This document shows, piece after piece, positions 1 through 10,478 of a stretch of 64,000 nucleotides of DNA (positions within the stretch are counted from its first letter, which is position 1; each line of letters opens with the position of its first letter). Location of the stretch: contig OW804094.1 of the NCBI GenBank assembly GCA_942159475.1, forward strand, positions 16,117,708 to 16,181,707, read 5' to 3'. The stretch is from Sthenelais limicola (lineage: Eukaryota > Annelida > Polychaeta > Phyllodocida > Sigalionidae). Made by a program: the position numbers and the translations under genes. The notes beneath the pieces are model-generated. The model made no database searches. It had not been told where the DNA came from and worked only from the letters and a program-made list of their open reading frames with translations.

Positions 1-22
1 GTTCTGTGGTTGGTTTACCAAT

Positions 23-432
23 TGTGATGTGTTTCAGGAAAATGAGTCATAAGTCGCAAAATGGATATTTTTCAAAGTGATTTATTTAGGAGATATCTTT
101 GTTGGAATATTCCAATTTGGTGCTTAATGCTGCTAGTAATATTAATACATGTATGAAATTTCAAGGCAATGTATTAAATATATCTATGCATTTCTAAGGT
201 CATCTTATAGAGTATATTCAGGTACTTTATTAGTAATTATCCACCCAAACATATCAATAACTTTTTTTAACAAAAATAAAGATTTCAAACTTATAATAAA
301 GAAACACTACTTAGATGTCCTTGATGTTTACAACCATTAGAATCGGCTTGATCTCATCTTTTCAAATATGGTATGGTGATCTCAAAATCCATTTTTTGCG
401 ACTTGTGACTCATTTTCCTTAAACAAATCACA
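23..432 (-). mobile_element. Family B MITE, full length
   Basis: About 410 bp with inverted ends of the form TGTGATGTGTTTCAGGAAAA followed by TGAGTCATAAGTCGCAAAAT. It has no coding capacity; its longest ORF (63 aa) is repeat sequence. Family traits: TA target duplication (see 30931-31342), an A-rich core with CCACCCAGAAATATTGCAAA, and an ATGAGTCAT bZIP-type site in each end. A mariner-like non-autonomous element is inferred from the TA target and lack of coding. Confidence 0.85.
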
Positions 433-629
433 ATTTAGCAATAGTCAGAAAACAGTACCACAATAGGATATTCGGTGTTGACTAAACGAAATAGATCCCT
501 CGTTTCTTACAGCCCTCAGTTATTGTGTTTGACATAATCAGCCCTCAGTCTTAGATGTCAGTGTATATAACACAAGTGATGATCATTTTTCTAATTATAT
601 GTAATAGGTGATCATATAATTTGATTCTT

Positions 630-864
630 GGGTACAATCGCCAGAAAATGCACAATTGACCTTTGCCAATCCTCTCAAATAACCAAGATTTAAGACAAAA
701 TGACATTCAAAACAAAGTTGAACATAACAAAACATGGTTTTTTTAATCAACTAAATACCAAATATATTCAGATATACCTAGCATTGGCCACATTTCAGTC
801 CAATTTAGCAGAACTTACGAAATGTGTAGAGCTGCCAATTTTACATTTTCTGAAAATCTGACCC
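630..864 (+). mobile_element. Family A MITE (diverged)
   Basis: Family A definition: about 235 bp, ends TGGGTCAGATTTTCAGAAAA then TGTACAATT, usually flanked by TA on both sides, no ORF. This copy has a diverged left end (GGGTACAATCGCCAGAAAAT) and an intact right end. Confidence 0.8.
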
Positions 865-895
865 TCTTAATGGATTTCATTATTTCACTATATAT

Positions 896-1130
896 GGGTC
901 AGATCTTCTGAAAATGTACAATTGGCCTTCACCAATCTTCTCAAATAACCCAAATTTAAGACAAAAATAAAGTTCAAAATACAGTTCAACCTAACCAAAC
1001 AGATTGCTAGAATCAATGCAATGCCAAATATTCTCAAATTTACGTAGTATTGAACAAATTGCAGCCTAATTTGGCAGAATTTACTAAATGTGTACAGCTG
1101 CCAATTGTACATTTTCTGAAAATCTGACCC
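896..1130 (+). mobile_element. Family A MITE, subtype A3
   Basis: Both ends are present and it is flanked by TATA on each side, consistent with a TA target duplication. Subtype A3 interior (AACAGATTGCTAGAATCAAT). Confidence 0.9.
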
Positions 1131-1226
1131 ATATAACGGGGGTCTCTGCCCCTCATGTACCCCACTAAACCCTATTCCCTCCCCGTACTATTGTAACATC
1201 AAATAGACCTAATGTAAGACCTTAAA

Positions 1227-1458
1227 GGGTAACATTTCCAGAAAATGTACAATTCACATTTAGAAGCCTTTCCAAATAACCCAAATTTAATGCAAAAATG
1301 AGGCCCAAAACACAATTCAACATAACCAAACAGATCCATTGAATCAACTAGATACCAAATATACTCAGATGTCCAGTGTTGATCATGTTTCAGTCAAATT
1401 TAGCAGAATTTACTAAATGTGTACAGCTGCCAATTGTACATTTTCTGAAAATCTGCCC
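1227..1458 (+). mobile_element. Family A MITE
   Basis: Full-length copy with mutated termini (GGGTAACATTTCCAGAAAAT on the left, GAAAATCTGCCC on the right). Confidence 0.85.
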
Positions 1459-1711
1459 ATGAAACCTTTAAATCCCACTCAGGGCTCCCATCTGCTGCTT
1501 GTCCTCTCTCCTCACATTACCATTAATTATTTGTAATTAGGGCAGAACATGTTTTACCTATTTCTTACCGTTCTCATTTCACCTAAATGACAATAACCTT
1601 TCACTAGGTGAGGTATGTTACACAGCTCAAGGCCAAGACATTTCCCTAATATTCTAAAGGGGACCTCTTAGGAGTATCACTTTGGATGGGGACGGGGCTT
1701 CATTGATTTAA

Positions 1712-1969
1712 GAGTCAGATTTTCAGAAAATGAAGAATCTACACTTCTACACATCTCTCAAATGCTGTTGAATTAGAGTGAAAAGTGATAAATACTGAGT
1801 ATATCTGAGTGTATTCTGTATTGTATTCGTTCAATAAATCTGTTTGGTTATGTTGAACTGTATTTTGAACCCGATTTTTTCCTTAAATTTGGGGTATTTG
1901 TTTTTAAATGCTTTATTCATTTGAGAGGATTGGTGAACGCGAATTGTACGTTTTCTGAAAATCTGACCG
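1712..1969 (-). mobile_element. Family A MITE, subtype A2
   Basis: A2 interior in reverse (TTCAATAAATCTGTTTGGTT). The first base of the end is changed (GAGTCAG), and a short T-rich expansion follows the TTAAATTTGGGG segment. Confidence 0.85.
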
Positions 1970-2479
1970 AAATATAATTCGTATGGCTTTCGCCGCATGA
2001 TTGTCCTTTATTGACTTAAGATATAATATATCTCTGTAATCTGAATACTCAAGAAATTATATCCCTTGTGTCTTATAGATCTATATAAATTTAACCAGTT
2101 GATAACTATCATACTTGATATTGTCATGCTGTAGAAATACACATCGCCTTCCCTCTCCGTGTCCCAGTCCCTGAGTGTTTCTCTCCTTCTTTTTGTCTCC
2201 ATCTCTCTCTCAAACCCAGCTTCTTCCCTTTGCCAACTCATTCTTATCCCAATTGAGAGGTTTCGCAAGCAAACCTATCTCAATTACGTAACTGTAGCCG
2301 TATCTTTTGGGGGAATTATGTCACATTTTTATGTATAGAAAAGTAAATTGAGAGATGAAAGTTTTGCTTGATATGTTGCGTTACGTTTTTCCGACCTACG
2401 TTACGTTACAGATACGTTTACGTTTAGGTGAGACTTGCTGAACCTCCCTAATACCCCAACTATTCCATATCCTGTACAA
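1970..2479. other. Unassigned spacer
   Basis: No element recognised. It holds a CT-rich stretch (2150-2230) and a TACGTTACG-rich patch (2375-2430). Confidence 0.5.
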
Positions 2480-2688
2480 GGGTCAGATTTTCAGAAAATG
2501 CACAATCTACAGTTCTACACATCTATCAAATTCTGCTAAATTAAAGCAAAAAGTGATAAATACTGAGTATATCTGAGTATATTCCGTACTGTATTCATTC
2601 AATAAATCTATCTGGTTATGTCGAACTATATTTTGAACCTGATTTTCGTCTTAAATTTGAGTTATTTGAGAGGATTGGTGAAGGCAAT
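2480..2688 (-). mobile_element. Family A2 MITE, right end lost at junction with B
   Basis: Left end GGGTCAGATTTTCAGAAAAT is intact. The copy stops at GAAGGCAATTG, where the family B end begins directly, so about 25 bp of its right terminus is missing. Confidence 0.85.
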
Positions 2689-2938
2689 TGAGATCCGTTT
2701 TAGGGAAATGAGTCATAAGTCGCAAAATATGGATTTTGAGATATCAGCATATTTGAAAAGATGAGACCAACCCGATTCCAATGAATGTAAACATTAAGGA
2801 CATCTAATAAGTACTTTTATCTTTTTAGTTAGATATTTTTATTTTTGAAAAACACGTTTGCATTATTTCTGGGTGGATAATTACCAGTAAAGTAGCTAAA
2901 TATACTCATTGATATGATCTAAGAAACGCACTGATATA
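2689..2938 (+). mobile_element. Family B MITE, 3'-truncated
   Basis: Starts at AGATCCGTTTTAGGGAAATG and is recognisable to GAAACGCACTGATATA. The distal 150 bp and right end are absent. Confidence 0.8.
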
Positions 2939-3054
2939 ATTACCCGATGTGCATGATTACATTACTGACCTAGTTTTGACCTGGAAATTTTGACCTGATT
3001 TTGACCTGGTGCTTTACTGGTGGAAATCGTAAACGATTTTGAGGGTCAAACTTG

Positions 3055-3240
3055 ATTTTAAATTGCTCTATGGACCCGATTTATAATTACACTTCTAATG
3101 CTCTCAGAGATGCACAATTAACCAGGTGATGAAATGCACTTTTGAAGCACTCAACGATGCACTACTGACCAGGCTATAAAAATCAGTTCTGTTGCACTCA
3201 GCAAGAGCAGTTTCATACCTCTGAATCTCAACTGTATTAA
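3055..3240 (+). repeat. Dispersed repeat L, copy 1
   Basis: Shares with 5275-5400 the order: ATGGACCC-GATTTATAA, CTCNNAGCGATGC, ACTGACCAGG, then TGCACTCAG. Diverged, no ORF. Preceded by a GACCTG-rich stretch at 2968-3010. Confidence 0.6.
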
Positions 3241-3816
3241 AGCTAGTGAATTCTTCACAGAAATATATTCCCCAATATAATTCAAAGAGTGTATATCAAG
3301 ATATGTTACCTTATCTTTGCATGGAAATACATCAATTATTTCATAATTATTTCCATCCTGTTAGCCATCCCAATAGATCTCTGTGTATGAATCAGTTCAA
3401 TGTTTGGTGAGCTTAGACACTCCAAGCTAAGTAGGCACAATCATATGTACAGTCATATGGGTGTTTTGATCAGGTCGATTCCCAACATCATACATATATG
3501 TTATACATATATATAAACTCTAGAAGAATATCACTTATAATATTCATAAGTATTTGTTGGACAATATTAATAGTGTATAAATGCCACATTAGTGTATTAG
3601 CAGTACAGAAATTATAAATGCAATGCAGTGACCTGTCACGCCACCTAGTGAAAAACAAGGTGAGAACAAGTCACACCTGGTGAGAACAGGTCGCACAATA
3701 GGGAGCCTCTTGCAAGAAGTACCATGTATTGAGAATGATTGGTTGTATTGTGTTCAAGTCTACCAGCGTCCAAGGTGCATGAATTATTCATAGTTTCATA
3801 ATGTTATATATAATTA
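3241..3816. other. Unassigned spacer
   Basis: AT-rich. Only a short tandem GGTGAGAACAAGTCACACCT-type duplication at about 3659-3700 stands out. Confidence 0.5.
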
Positions 3817-4680
3817 CTAGCAAAGTACCCGTCCTCTGGACGGTCACCCTCCCTCTCCCTCTTTTCCCTCCCCCTCTTCTCTGACTTTTATACCTGTTTT
3901 CCTCTCCTCTTGTTGAAAAATCATAAGACCGGCTGTACTCCTACCCTATAAAGGTTGGGGTGCATTAAAACCTCAAGAAATATCGTTGTAATACTTGCAA
4001 ATATGTGGATCACTCTCATAAGTTAGAGGTTAATCCCTATTGCAAAATCATTACCCTACTCTTGTATATATACTTCTTAGGAATCTACTATCGATCTTAA
4101 TATAATGCTCAATGTCATCAATGGGTCACACTTTATATAGTGGTTATCCCATCATTATCATTATCATTACATTTTTATTATATTTTCCATCCAATCACAT
4201 GACGACTATGTACAAATGTAACTATGTTCTTTCAAGAGCTGGATTCCGCAGAACATCCTACCACCCTGGGAGGTGATGTACCCAGTGGAAATAAAATCCT
4301 TAAAAAACATTTTCGATTTTCCCCCTCTCCCTCCCCACTTCCTCAAGCTCCCCCTCCCCGCTTTCTCTCCCTACCCAGAGCACGAAATTACCTTTTTTCG
4401 TTATAAGAGATTTACCCGCCCACACAGAAATTTTACCCGCCCACAAATGCCCCTGAATTAAAGAAGTTTAAAATATGAAATATCAACCTTTCGTTTGATA
4501 GTGCTTTTGCCTTAATCTAACCTTAGTCTAACAGATGGTCGAGTTCCATAAATGCAATTATATTAGCTCTTAGCTATTACATATACATAACTCTGATAAA
4601 TGTAACAAATGAGGATGAAAGAGACGGGGAGGGAGGAGAGAGGGAAGAAATTTACCCGCCCACAAATAACTTCTCAATGA
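3817..4680 (+). repeat. Repeat H, copy 1 (starts TACTAGCAAAGTACCCGTCC)
   Basis: The first 30 bp, AGCAAAGTACCCGTCCTCTGG then a CCCTCCCTCT tract, recur in reverse at the end of 21185-21665. Inside are repeated blocks GAGATTTACCCGCCCACA (about 4408-4445 and 4648-4668) that recur at 28019-28210. Probably a decayed retroposon. The short ORFs at 4224-4461 are repeat translation. Confidence 0.6.
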
Positions 4681-5274
4681 AATCCATAGATATTGATGAC
4701 TGATGATGAATATGATATCAATCATAAATGATTATCTTTGGTAACTACTCTATCATATTAGATATTCTTTAACATGCACACCCTTTATATCTACAGAAAG
4801 CTGAGGAAATAAGGAATTCAACCACACGCATCATTATGATCTCACAAGTAGCAGGCATGCGTTACCGCCGCGCATAATCGTTACGCATATATTTGTATTC
4901 CATGGCTGTATGATGGACGTGCCACCGAAATTATAAAAGGATGGATTAAATCCAGGGGAGAATTTGGGAAATAATATTTGGATAACATGGAAGTAGCATT
5001 ACTTATTTTAGTTTATTGGAGAGGGGTTTCTATGAATGGGTGTCAGAGACTGAGTGAGAGTATTTAGAGAGTGGAGTGTCAGATATGTGCGACATGAGGT
5101 GTGAATGCCATGCAGGTGAGTGAGCAGTGGCAGGTATTATGGACTGTTGGAGCTTCATTGTGCAGAATTTCATGGTAGTTTTGGTTGCGAATTTGGTTGG
5201 AATTATTATTTGTGATAGAAATGTTAAGAATGTTTAGGTTATACAGACGAATATATGAGATTCTCAAATAAATA
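4681..5274. other. Unassigned spacer
   Basis: AT-rich sequence with no recognised element or coding signal. Confidence 0.4.
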
Positions 5275-5400
5275 CAATATGTTCCATGGACCCAGTTTAT
5301 AAATGTGGTTCTGATGCTCCCAGCGATGTGCTACTGACCAGGTGTAAAAAACACAGTTATAATGCACTCAGTGAAGCACTTTCATTGGTATTGCTATATG
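5275..5400 (+). repeat. Dispersed repeat L, copy 2
   Basis: Homologous to 3055-3240: ATGGACCCAGTTTATAAATG, TGATGCTCCCAGCGATG, CTACTGACCAGG, ATGCACTCAGTGAAGCACTT. Confidence 0.6.
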
Positions 5401-5809
5401 AGGGAGAGGGAAGGAGTTACTGAATAAAAGTTATTCATTCATTCATAATCATTATTCATACAAATAAGAAGGACGTTTAGGTAGAGGTTTGATTTTTAAG
5501 TATTTTATTCTTTGTAGGTCTTTAACAGTTTAACATTTACATTGAAAAACGCTGTATTCACCATGAACGTTTTCATATGTTGCCCTATGAAATATGATAA
5601 TATTTTAGATATATTTATTCATATACATGAATCATGTATATGAATAGATATATATAATATTTTTCTGATATCCCTTGCACTCGGTAAGAATCCACAATCA
5701 TTACATATGAGACACATATAATGTAGTCGATCGGTTGGCACATGCCTACACTTAAGCCTATATATCATAGAGAAATATTTTCATAAACTTGTGTATATTG
5801 TGAACAGAC
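5401..5809. other. Unassigned AT-rich spacer
   Basis: A local inverted repeat, ATATTTATTCATATACATGA followed by TCATGTATATGAATAGATAT, lies at about 5608-5652. Nothing else is recognised. Confidence 0.5.
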
Positions 5810-5990
5810 TTAGATATTACATAACGGGCTACATGCCCTTATTCCTTATTCACACCCTGCAGGAAGATCTGTACTTTGACTAGATCATTAGATCAGTTGA
5901 CATCTCTTGACACGAAGGTCACACATGTCTCAGTGTTTCTTCCATCACTCCTTAACAGTCTCATGTTAGATCTTTGATATTTGATGTACT
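5810..5990 (+). repeat. Dispersed repeat I, copy 1
   Basis: Colinear with 13755-13945: ATTACNTAA...CTCATTCACACCCTGCAGGAA, TAGATCATTAGATCAGTTG, CACGAAGGTCACACATGT, TCTTCCATCACTCCTTAACA. No ORF. Confidence 0.6.
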
Positions 5991-6364
5991 ATACAAGTGA
6001 ACATGAATCAAATCAATCAGACTATATCAATACTACCCTTTTCATGTGGCTTTAAAATCATAACCATTTATAACTTAATTTGTTGAATTAATTTGGAGAT
6101 AGGCAATACTTTTATTTTAGGTGGAACTTTGACTGACTTATTAATTCAACTGCATCTAGCCAGTGTATTGATACCCGATTTATATACATATATTTGATAC
6201 GCTCTTTTGGAGTGCATCAGATGATGCACATTGCATCAGGTGCAACACCAGGTGCAAAACTGCTTTTTTGGGAGGATTGCACTTTTGTGACTGGTCAGTG
6301 GCACTTTTGCATGCACTGGTGGATTTTCCAATGCACATAGGGTAATAAACAGTCTTAAAATCTG
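5991..6364. other. Spacer with TGCAC-rich patch
   Basis: At 6205-6310 multiple GATGCACATTGCATCAGGTG-type words occur; this may be a third, very decayed copy of repeat L. Confidence 0.35.
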
Positions 6365-6508
6365 GTACATGTATTCATACAACCACAAGAACTAGACACT
6401 GCAAAAATGAAAATATTCCAACAAAGAAATCTTCTAAGTAAACGACTTTGAAAAACACCAATTCTGCGTCAAGTAAGTTTGTGATTCATTTCCCTGAAAC
6501 ACATCACA
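6365..6508 (+). mobile_element. Family B right-end fragment
   Basis: Distal part only (AAATATTCCAACAAAGAAAT to CTGAAACACATCACA). Separated by 2 bp (AT) from the next B copy. Confidence 0.75.
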
Positions 6509-6510
6509 AT

Positions 6511-6920
6511 TGTGATCCGTTTTACGAAAATGAGTCATAAGTCGCTAAATATGGATTTTGAGATATCACAATATCTGAAAAGAGGATATCAAGCCGATTC
6601 CAATGATAGTAAACACTAGGGTACCTAACATGTATTTATATATTTTAAGTTTGATATCTTTATTTTGGAAAAAAAAGTTTGCAATGTTTCTGGCTGGGTA
6701 AATACCAGTAAAGTAACTAAATATACTCGATACAAAGGCCTTCAAAACACAATGATATATTTAATACAATGTCTTGAAATTTGTCCCATGGATTTATATG
6801 ACAATAAGTGCTAAACCGTCCGAAAATCAGAACTTTCCAATAAAGAGATCTTGTGGAAAAAAAACTTTGAAAAATATCAATTTTTGCGACTTATGACTCA
6901 TTTTCCTGAAACACATCACA
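6511..6920 (+). mobile_element. Family B MITE, full length
   Basis: Both ends present (TGTGATCCGTTTTACGAAAA; CCTGAAACACATCACA). It abuts a B fragment on the left and a family A terminus on the right. Confidence 0.9.
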
Positions 6921-6948
6921 ATTGTACATTTTCTGACGATCTAACCCA
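6921..6948 (+). mobile_element. Family A right-terminus remnant
   Basis: ATTGTACATTTTCTGACGAT then CTAACCCA; only the terminal 28 bp remains next to B. Confidence 0.7.
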
Positions 6949-7097
6949 CAATGCCACAATGGCGGTGGTATTCAGGCGGCACAAACTTTATAACATAATC
7001 CTAGCTGGCGGATCTCAGCTGACCATATTGTCTCGCTTATTTTTATCTCCCCCGTAACGATGACCAGCTTTAGTTAGCGTTAATCTCTGCCTGATTT

Positions 7098-7136
7098 ACA
7101 ACCGGCCCAAACCGGCCCAAACCGGCCCAAACTGGC
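7098..7136. repeat. Short tandem repeat, 10-bp unit ACCGGCCCAA
   Basis: Three exact units plus a degenerate fourth (ACTGGCC). Confidence 0.9.
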
Positions 7137-7209
7137 CATTCCACGGCCCCAAGCCTTATCATTTCATTAATACCAGGCTGCCAATGAAATATGTCTGCAC
7201 TAATTTTGA

Positions 7210-7344
7210 ATAGGGCACTGGGGAGGAGGAGGGAGGGGTGTTGGGGAGGGGGTGGGAGGAGGTAAGGAGAAGGGGTGTTGGGGAGGGGGTGGGAAGGATA
7301 AATGGAGCAGGGGAGGGATAGACGGTCGGGGGCAGACAGCATGA
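7210..7344. repeat. G-rich minisatellite block and unique tail, copy 1
   Basis: A few GGTGTTGGGGAGGGGGTGGG units followed by a tail (GGATAAATGGAGCAGGGGAG to GGGGGCAGACAGCATGAG) that recurs at 8322-8376 and 8694-8742. Runs of four or more G make quadruplexes plausible. Confidence 0.85.
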
Positions 7345-7412
7345 GGGTCAGATTTTCAGAAAATGTACAGAAATTCGCCTTCACCAATCTTCTCAAATAA
7401 CCCTAATTTAAG
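7345..7412 (+). mobile_element. Family A left-end fragment
   Basis: Left 65 bp only, with a 3-bp AAA insertion after TGTACAG. It sits after the minisatellite tail exactly as the 8377 copy does, so it was duplicated with it. Confidence 0.75.
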
Positions 7413-7744
7413 GATGATCGCGGGTATTTCCCAAAGTAAATAGATCAGCCTGATCTTTTCACAGTTTGTACTCCAAATCATGCTGATTTCAAATATAATT
7501 TTTTTAAGGGGGGTTCCCAAATTAGATTTTTTGCTATTTCCGTTTGAAAATAAAAAGTTATTTAATTAATTTAACATGGCCGTCTATGGAGAAAAGAGTG
7601 TTTTTGAAACGTTTCATCCATTTTAAACCATAAATTGTAAATACAGTTGGCTGATTCTTTAGTATATTATAGTTTAAGGAATATATTTTCTGAAAATAAC
7701 AAGAAAATTGGTGGTTCCCAGATTACTTTAGGAGCTGCAGGCCC
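7413..7744. other. Unassigned spacer
   Basis: No recognised repeat or coding feature before the minisatellite. Confidence 0.4.
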
Positions 7745-8322
7745 CCGAACTTGGGAGGTGTGGTGTTGGGGAGGAGGAGGGAGGGGTGTTGGGTGGTGGT
7801 GGGAGGAGGGGTGTTGGGGAGGGGATGGGAGGAAGGGTGTTGGGGAGGGGGTGGGAGGAAGGGTGTTGGGGAGGGGGTGGGAGGAGGGGTGTTGGGGAGG
7901 AGGAGGGAGGGGTGTTGGGTGGTGGTGGGAGGAGGGGTGTTGGGGAGGGGGTGGGAGGAAGGGTGTTGGGTGGTGGTGGGAGGAGGGGTGTTGGGAGGGG
8001 GTGGGAGGGGTGTTGGGGAGGGGGTGGGAGGAAGGGTGTTAGGTGGTGGTGGGAGGAGGGGTGTTGGGTGGTGGTGGGAGGAGGGGTGTTGGGGAGGGGG
8101 TGGGAGGAAGGGTGTTAGGTGGTGGTGGGAGGAGGGGTGTTGGGAGGGGGTGGGAGGGGTGTTGGGGAGGGGGGTGGGAGGAGGGGTGTTGGGGAGGGGG
8201 TGGGAGGAAGGGTGTTGGGTGGTGGTGGGAGGAGGGGTGTTGGGGAGGGGGTGGGAGGAGGAGGGAGGGGTGTTGGGGAGGGGGTGGGAGGAGGTAGGGA
8301 GGAGGGGTGTTGGGGAGGGGGT
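7745..8322. repeat. G-rich minisatellite, 26-28 bp unit
   Basis: About 20 units of GGTGTTGGGGAGGGGGTGGG plus AGGAGG, with variants GGTGTTGGGTGGTGGTGGGA. All six frames are open only because the array is repetitive; the ORFs of up to 200 aa are artefacts. A strong G-strand bias gives quadruplex potential. Confidence 0.95.
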
Positions 8323-8376
8323 GGGAAGGATAAAAGGAGCAGGGGAGGGATAGACGGTCGGGGGCAGACAGCATGA

Positions 8377-8595
8377 GGGTCAGATTTTCAGAAAATGTAC
8401 AATTCGCCTTCACCAATCTTCTCAAATAACCCTAGTTTAAGACGAAAATCAAGTTTAAAATACAGTTCAACATAACCAAACAGATTTATTGAATGAATAC
8501 AGTACAGAATACACTCAGATATACTCAGTATTTATCACTATTCACTCGAATTTAGCAGAATTTGATGGATGTGTAGAACTGTAGATTGTGCATTT
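8377..8595 (+). mobile_element. Family A2 MITE, right end replaced by minisatellite
   Basis: Intact from GGGTCAGATTTTCAGAAAAT to GATTGTGCATT, then it switches directly into minisatellite units (8597-8690). Confidence 0.85.
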
Positions 8596-8596
8596 G

Positions 8597-8742
8597 TGTT
8601 GGGGAGGGGGTGGGAGGAGGGGTGTTGGGTGGTGGTGGGAGGAGGGGTGTTGGGGAGGGGGTGGGAGGAGGGGTGTTGGGAAGGTGGTGGTGGGAAGGAT
8701 AAACGGAGCAGGGGAGGTGTAGAAGGTCGGGGGCAGACAGCA
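8597..8742. repeat. Minisatellite block and tail, copy 3
   Basis: Four units followed by the same tail ending GGGGGCAGACAGCATGAG. Not followed by family A here, so it may be the pre-insertion form. Confidence 0.85.
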
Positions 8743-8935
8743 TGAGATGAGAGAAAGGGGTAGAGCGAGAGAAGAGAGGTGTGAGGAGAGGGAAGAGAGA
8801 GGAGAGAGATAGAGGTGGAGAGGGGTTAAAGGAAAGACCGAGGGCGGCAGAGCGGGATGGTTAGGGGGTGGGGGGTGGGGGTGGAGAATGGGGGAAAGTT
8901 GTAGGTACGTGTGTGTGGAAAGATATGGGTCAGAC
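8743..8935. repeat. GA- and G-rich low-complexity
   Basis: GAGAGG-rich purine tract then GGGGGTGGGGGGTGGG. Confidence 0.8.
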
Positions 8936-9576
8936 TTTCAGAAAATGTACAATTGGCAGCTGTACACGTTTAGTAAGATCTGCTAAATTTGGCTGCAATT
9001 TGGTCAATACTAGGTAAATTCGAGTATATTCGGCATTTTATTTCACCCTCGATATGCTGAGCCCATAGAGATAACATAGGGTCTGGATATTGTTTAGCTG
9101 GTCAGTAACTGATTTGATATTGCTTACGGGCAATACACGCTCGACCTAGTTTTTCTAACACTGTGCGCATGCGCGCTTTCTGATCTTTGCCAGTTCCGGT
9201 CCTTCTTCGGAGCTATGTTTTCAAAGCGAATCTATCTAAAGAACTAATTATTTAACAATTTATTTCTCAAAATCGCTGTAGATCAGGTTAATTTAACATT
9301 AGTTTAGTGTGCGGGGTGAAATAAACACAGAACAACCCTTGAATTCTCGGCGTCGTGAATATTCACCCATGACGGTCGCGGGGCTACCGCCCCTTGACCG
9401 TCATCGGTGAATATTCACTCCCGCCTCGAATTCCGGGTAGTTCTGTCTATGCATTGATTCTAGCAATCTGTTAGGTTAGGTTGAACTGTATTTTGAACTT
9501 TATTTTCGTCCGAAATTTGGGGTTATTTGAGAAGATTGGCGAAGTTGAATTGTACATTTTCTGAACATCTGACCCA
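8936..9576 (-). mobile_element. Family A3 MITE interrupted by family C
   Basis: The A3 sequence runs to TATATTCGGCATT (9037) and resumes at GCATTGATTCTAGCAATCTG (9451), giving back the exact uninterrupted A3 consensus. Confidence 0.9.
9038..9450 (+). mobile_element. Family C twin-compartment hairpin element, copy 1
   Basis: 413 bp, starts TTATTTCACCCTCGATATGC, ends GGGTAGTTCTGTCTAT. Compartment 1 (9038-9321) is bounded by ATTTCACCC and its inverse GGGTGAAAT. Compartment 2 (9327-9446) runs from ACAGAACAACCC to GGGTAGTTCTGT and is one long imperfect hairpin with the palindrome GTGAATATTCAC on both arms. No ORF. No target duplication is needed to restore the host A3 element. Class unknown; Helitron-like or foldback are possibilities. 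Confidence 0.85.
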
Positions 9577-9581
9577 TATAC

Positions 9582-9815
9582 GGGTGAAATCGCCAGAAAA
9601 TGTACAATTCTTCTTCACCAATCTTCTCAAATAACCTAAATTTAAGACAAAAATGAGGTTTCAAAATACAGTTCAACATAACCAAACACACTGTTTAAAT
9701 CAAGGTAATGTCAAATATACTCAGATATACCGAGTATTAACCATTTTCCAGTCTTTTTCAGCAGAACTTACTAAATGTGTTGATCTGTCAATTGTACATT
9801 TTCTGAGTCTGACAC
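9582..9815 (+). mobile_element. Family A MITE
   Basis: Left end GGGTGAAATCGCCAGAAAAT, right end variant TTCTGAGTCTGACACA that is also found in the adjacent copy. Confidence 0.85.
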
Positions 9816-9818
9816 ATG

Positions 9819-10056
9819 TGGGTCAGATTTTCAGAAAATGTACAATTCACCTTCCCCAATCCTCTCAAATAACCCACATTTAAGACAAAAATGAGCTTCA
9901 TAATGCAGTTTAACACAACAGAACTGATACTTTAAATCTATGTGATACCAAATAATTATACTCAAATATACCCGGTATTCTTCATTTTTCAGCCAAATTT
10001 AGCACAATTTCGTAAATGTCTAGAGCTGCCAATTGTACATTTTCTGAGTCTGACAC
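9819..10056 (+). mobile_element. Family A1 MITE
   Basis: Begins only 2-3 bp after the previous copy and shares its right-end variant TTCTGAGTCTGACACA. Confidence 0.9.
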
Positions 10057-10074
10057 ATGTGTGTGCAAAGATGG

Positions 10075-10208
10075 GTTGCAGGGGGCGGGGGCGGGGGTGG
10101 GGCTAGGGTCGGGAGGGGCGGGAGGAGGGTGCTGATGGGTTGGGGCGGGGGCGGGGGCGGGGGCGGGGACGGGGGCTAGGGTCGGGAGGGGCGGGAGGAG
10201 GGTGGTGA
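10075..10208. repeat. G-rich tandem duplication
   Basis: Two units of about 65 bp, each a GGGGGC run then CTAGGGTCGGGAGGGGCGGG and AGGAGGGTG. Many runs of five G. Confidence 0.9.
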
Positions 10209-10306
10209 TAGACAGGTAATCCTGTGTAATTAAGCTATGTGTAATCTGAAACTAGATTACTTCATGTCACGTGATACCACAGACTCCTTGATGTATCTTC
10301 TCTACG

Positions 10307-10322
10307 CCACCAGGGGACGCTG
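10307..10322 (+). promoter_or_regulatory. CTCF-like motif
   Basis: CCACCAGGGGACGCTG, one mismatch to the bilaterian CTCF core CCACCAGGGGGCGCTG. It lies in the only non-repeat segment between two A copies, near a CACGTG E-box (10268). Function inferred from the motif only. Confidence 0.4.
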
Positions 10323-10478
10323 GGTGACGGAGGGCATTATTTTCTGTGCCTGGTGCGCTTTTTATTATCTATTTTTCCTTGGAAAGTCGGTGATTCATGC
10401 CAAAGAGAGAACATTTCCTAACTCTCTTTGCGGGGTCTCCAAACTCGTAGACAGATCCGAGGCAGGGGTATCGTGATG

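Noticed and set aside
7647..8425. ORFs of 84-200 aa (Gly/Trp/Val-rich and Pro-rich)
   Set aside because: Direct translation of the G-rich minisatellite.
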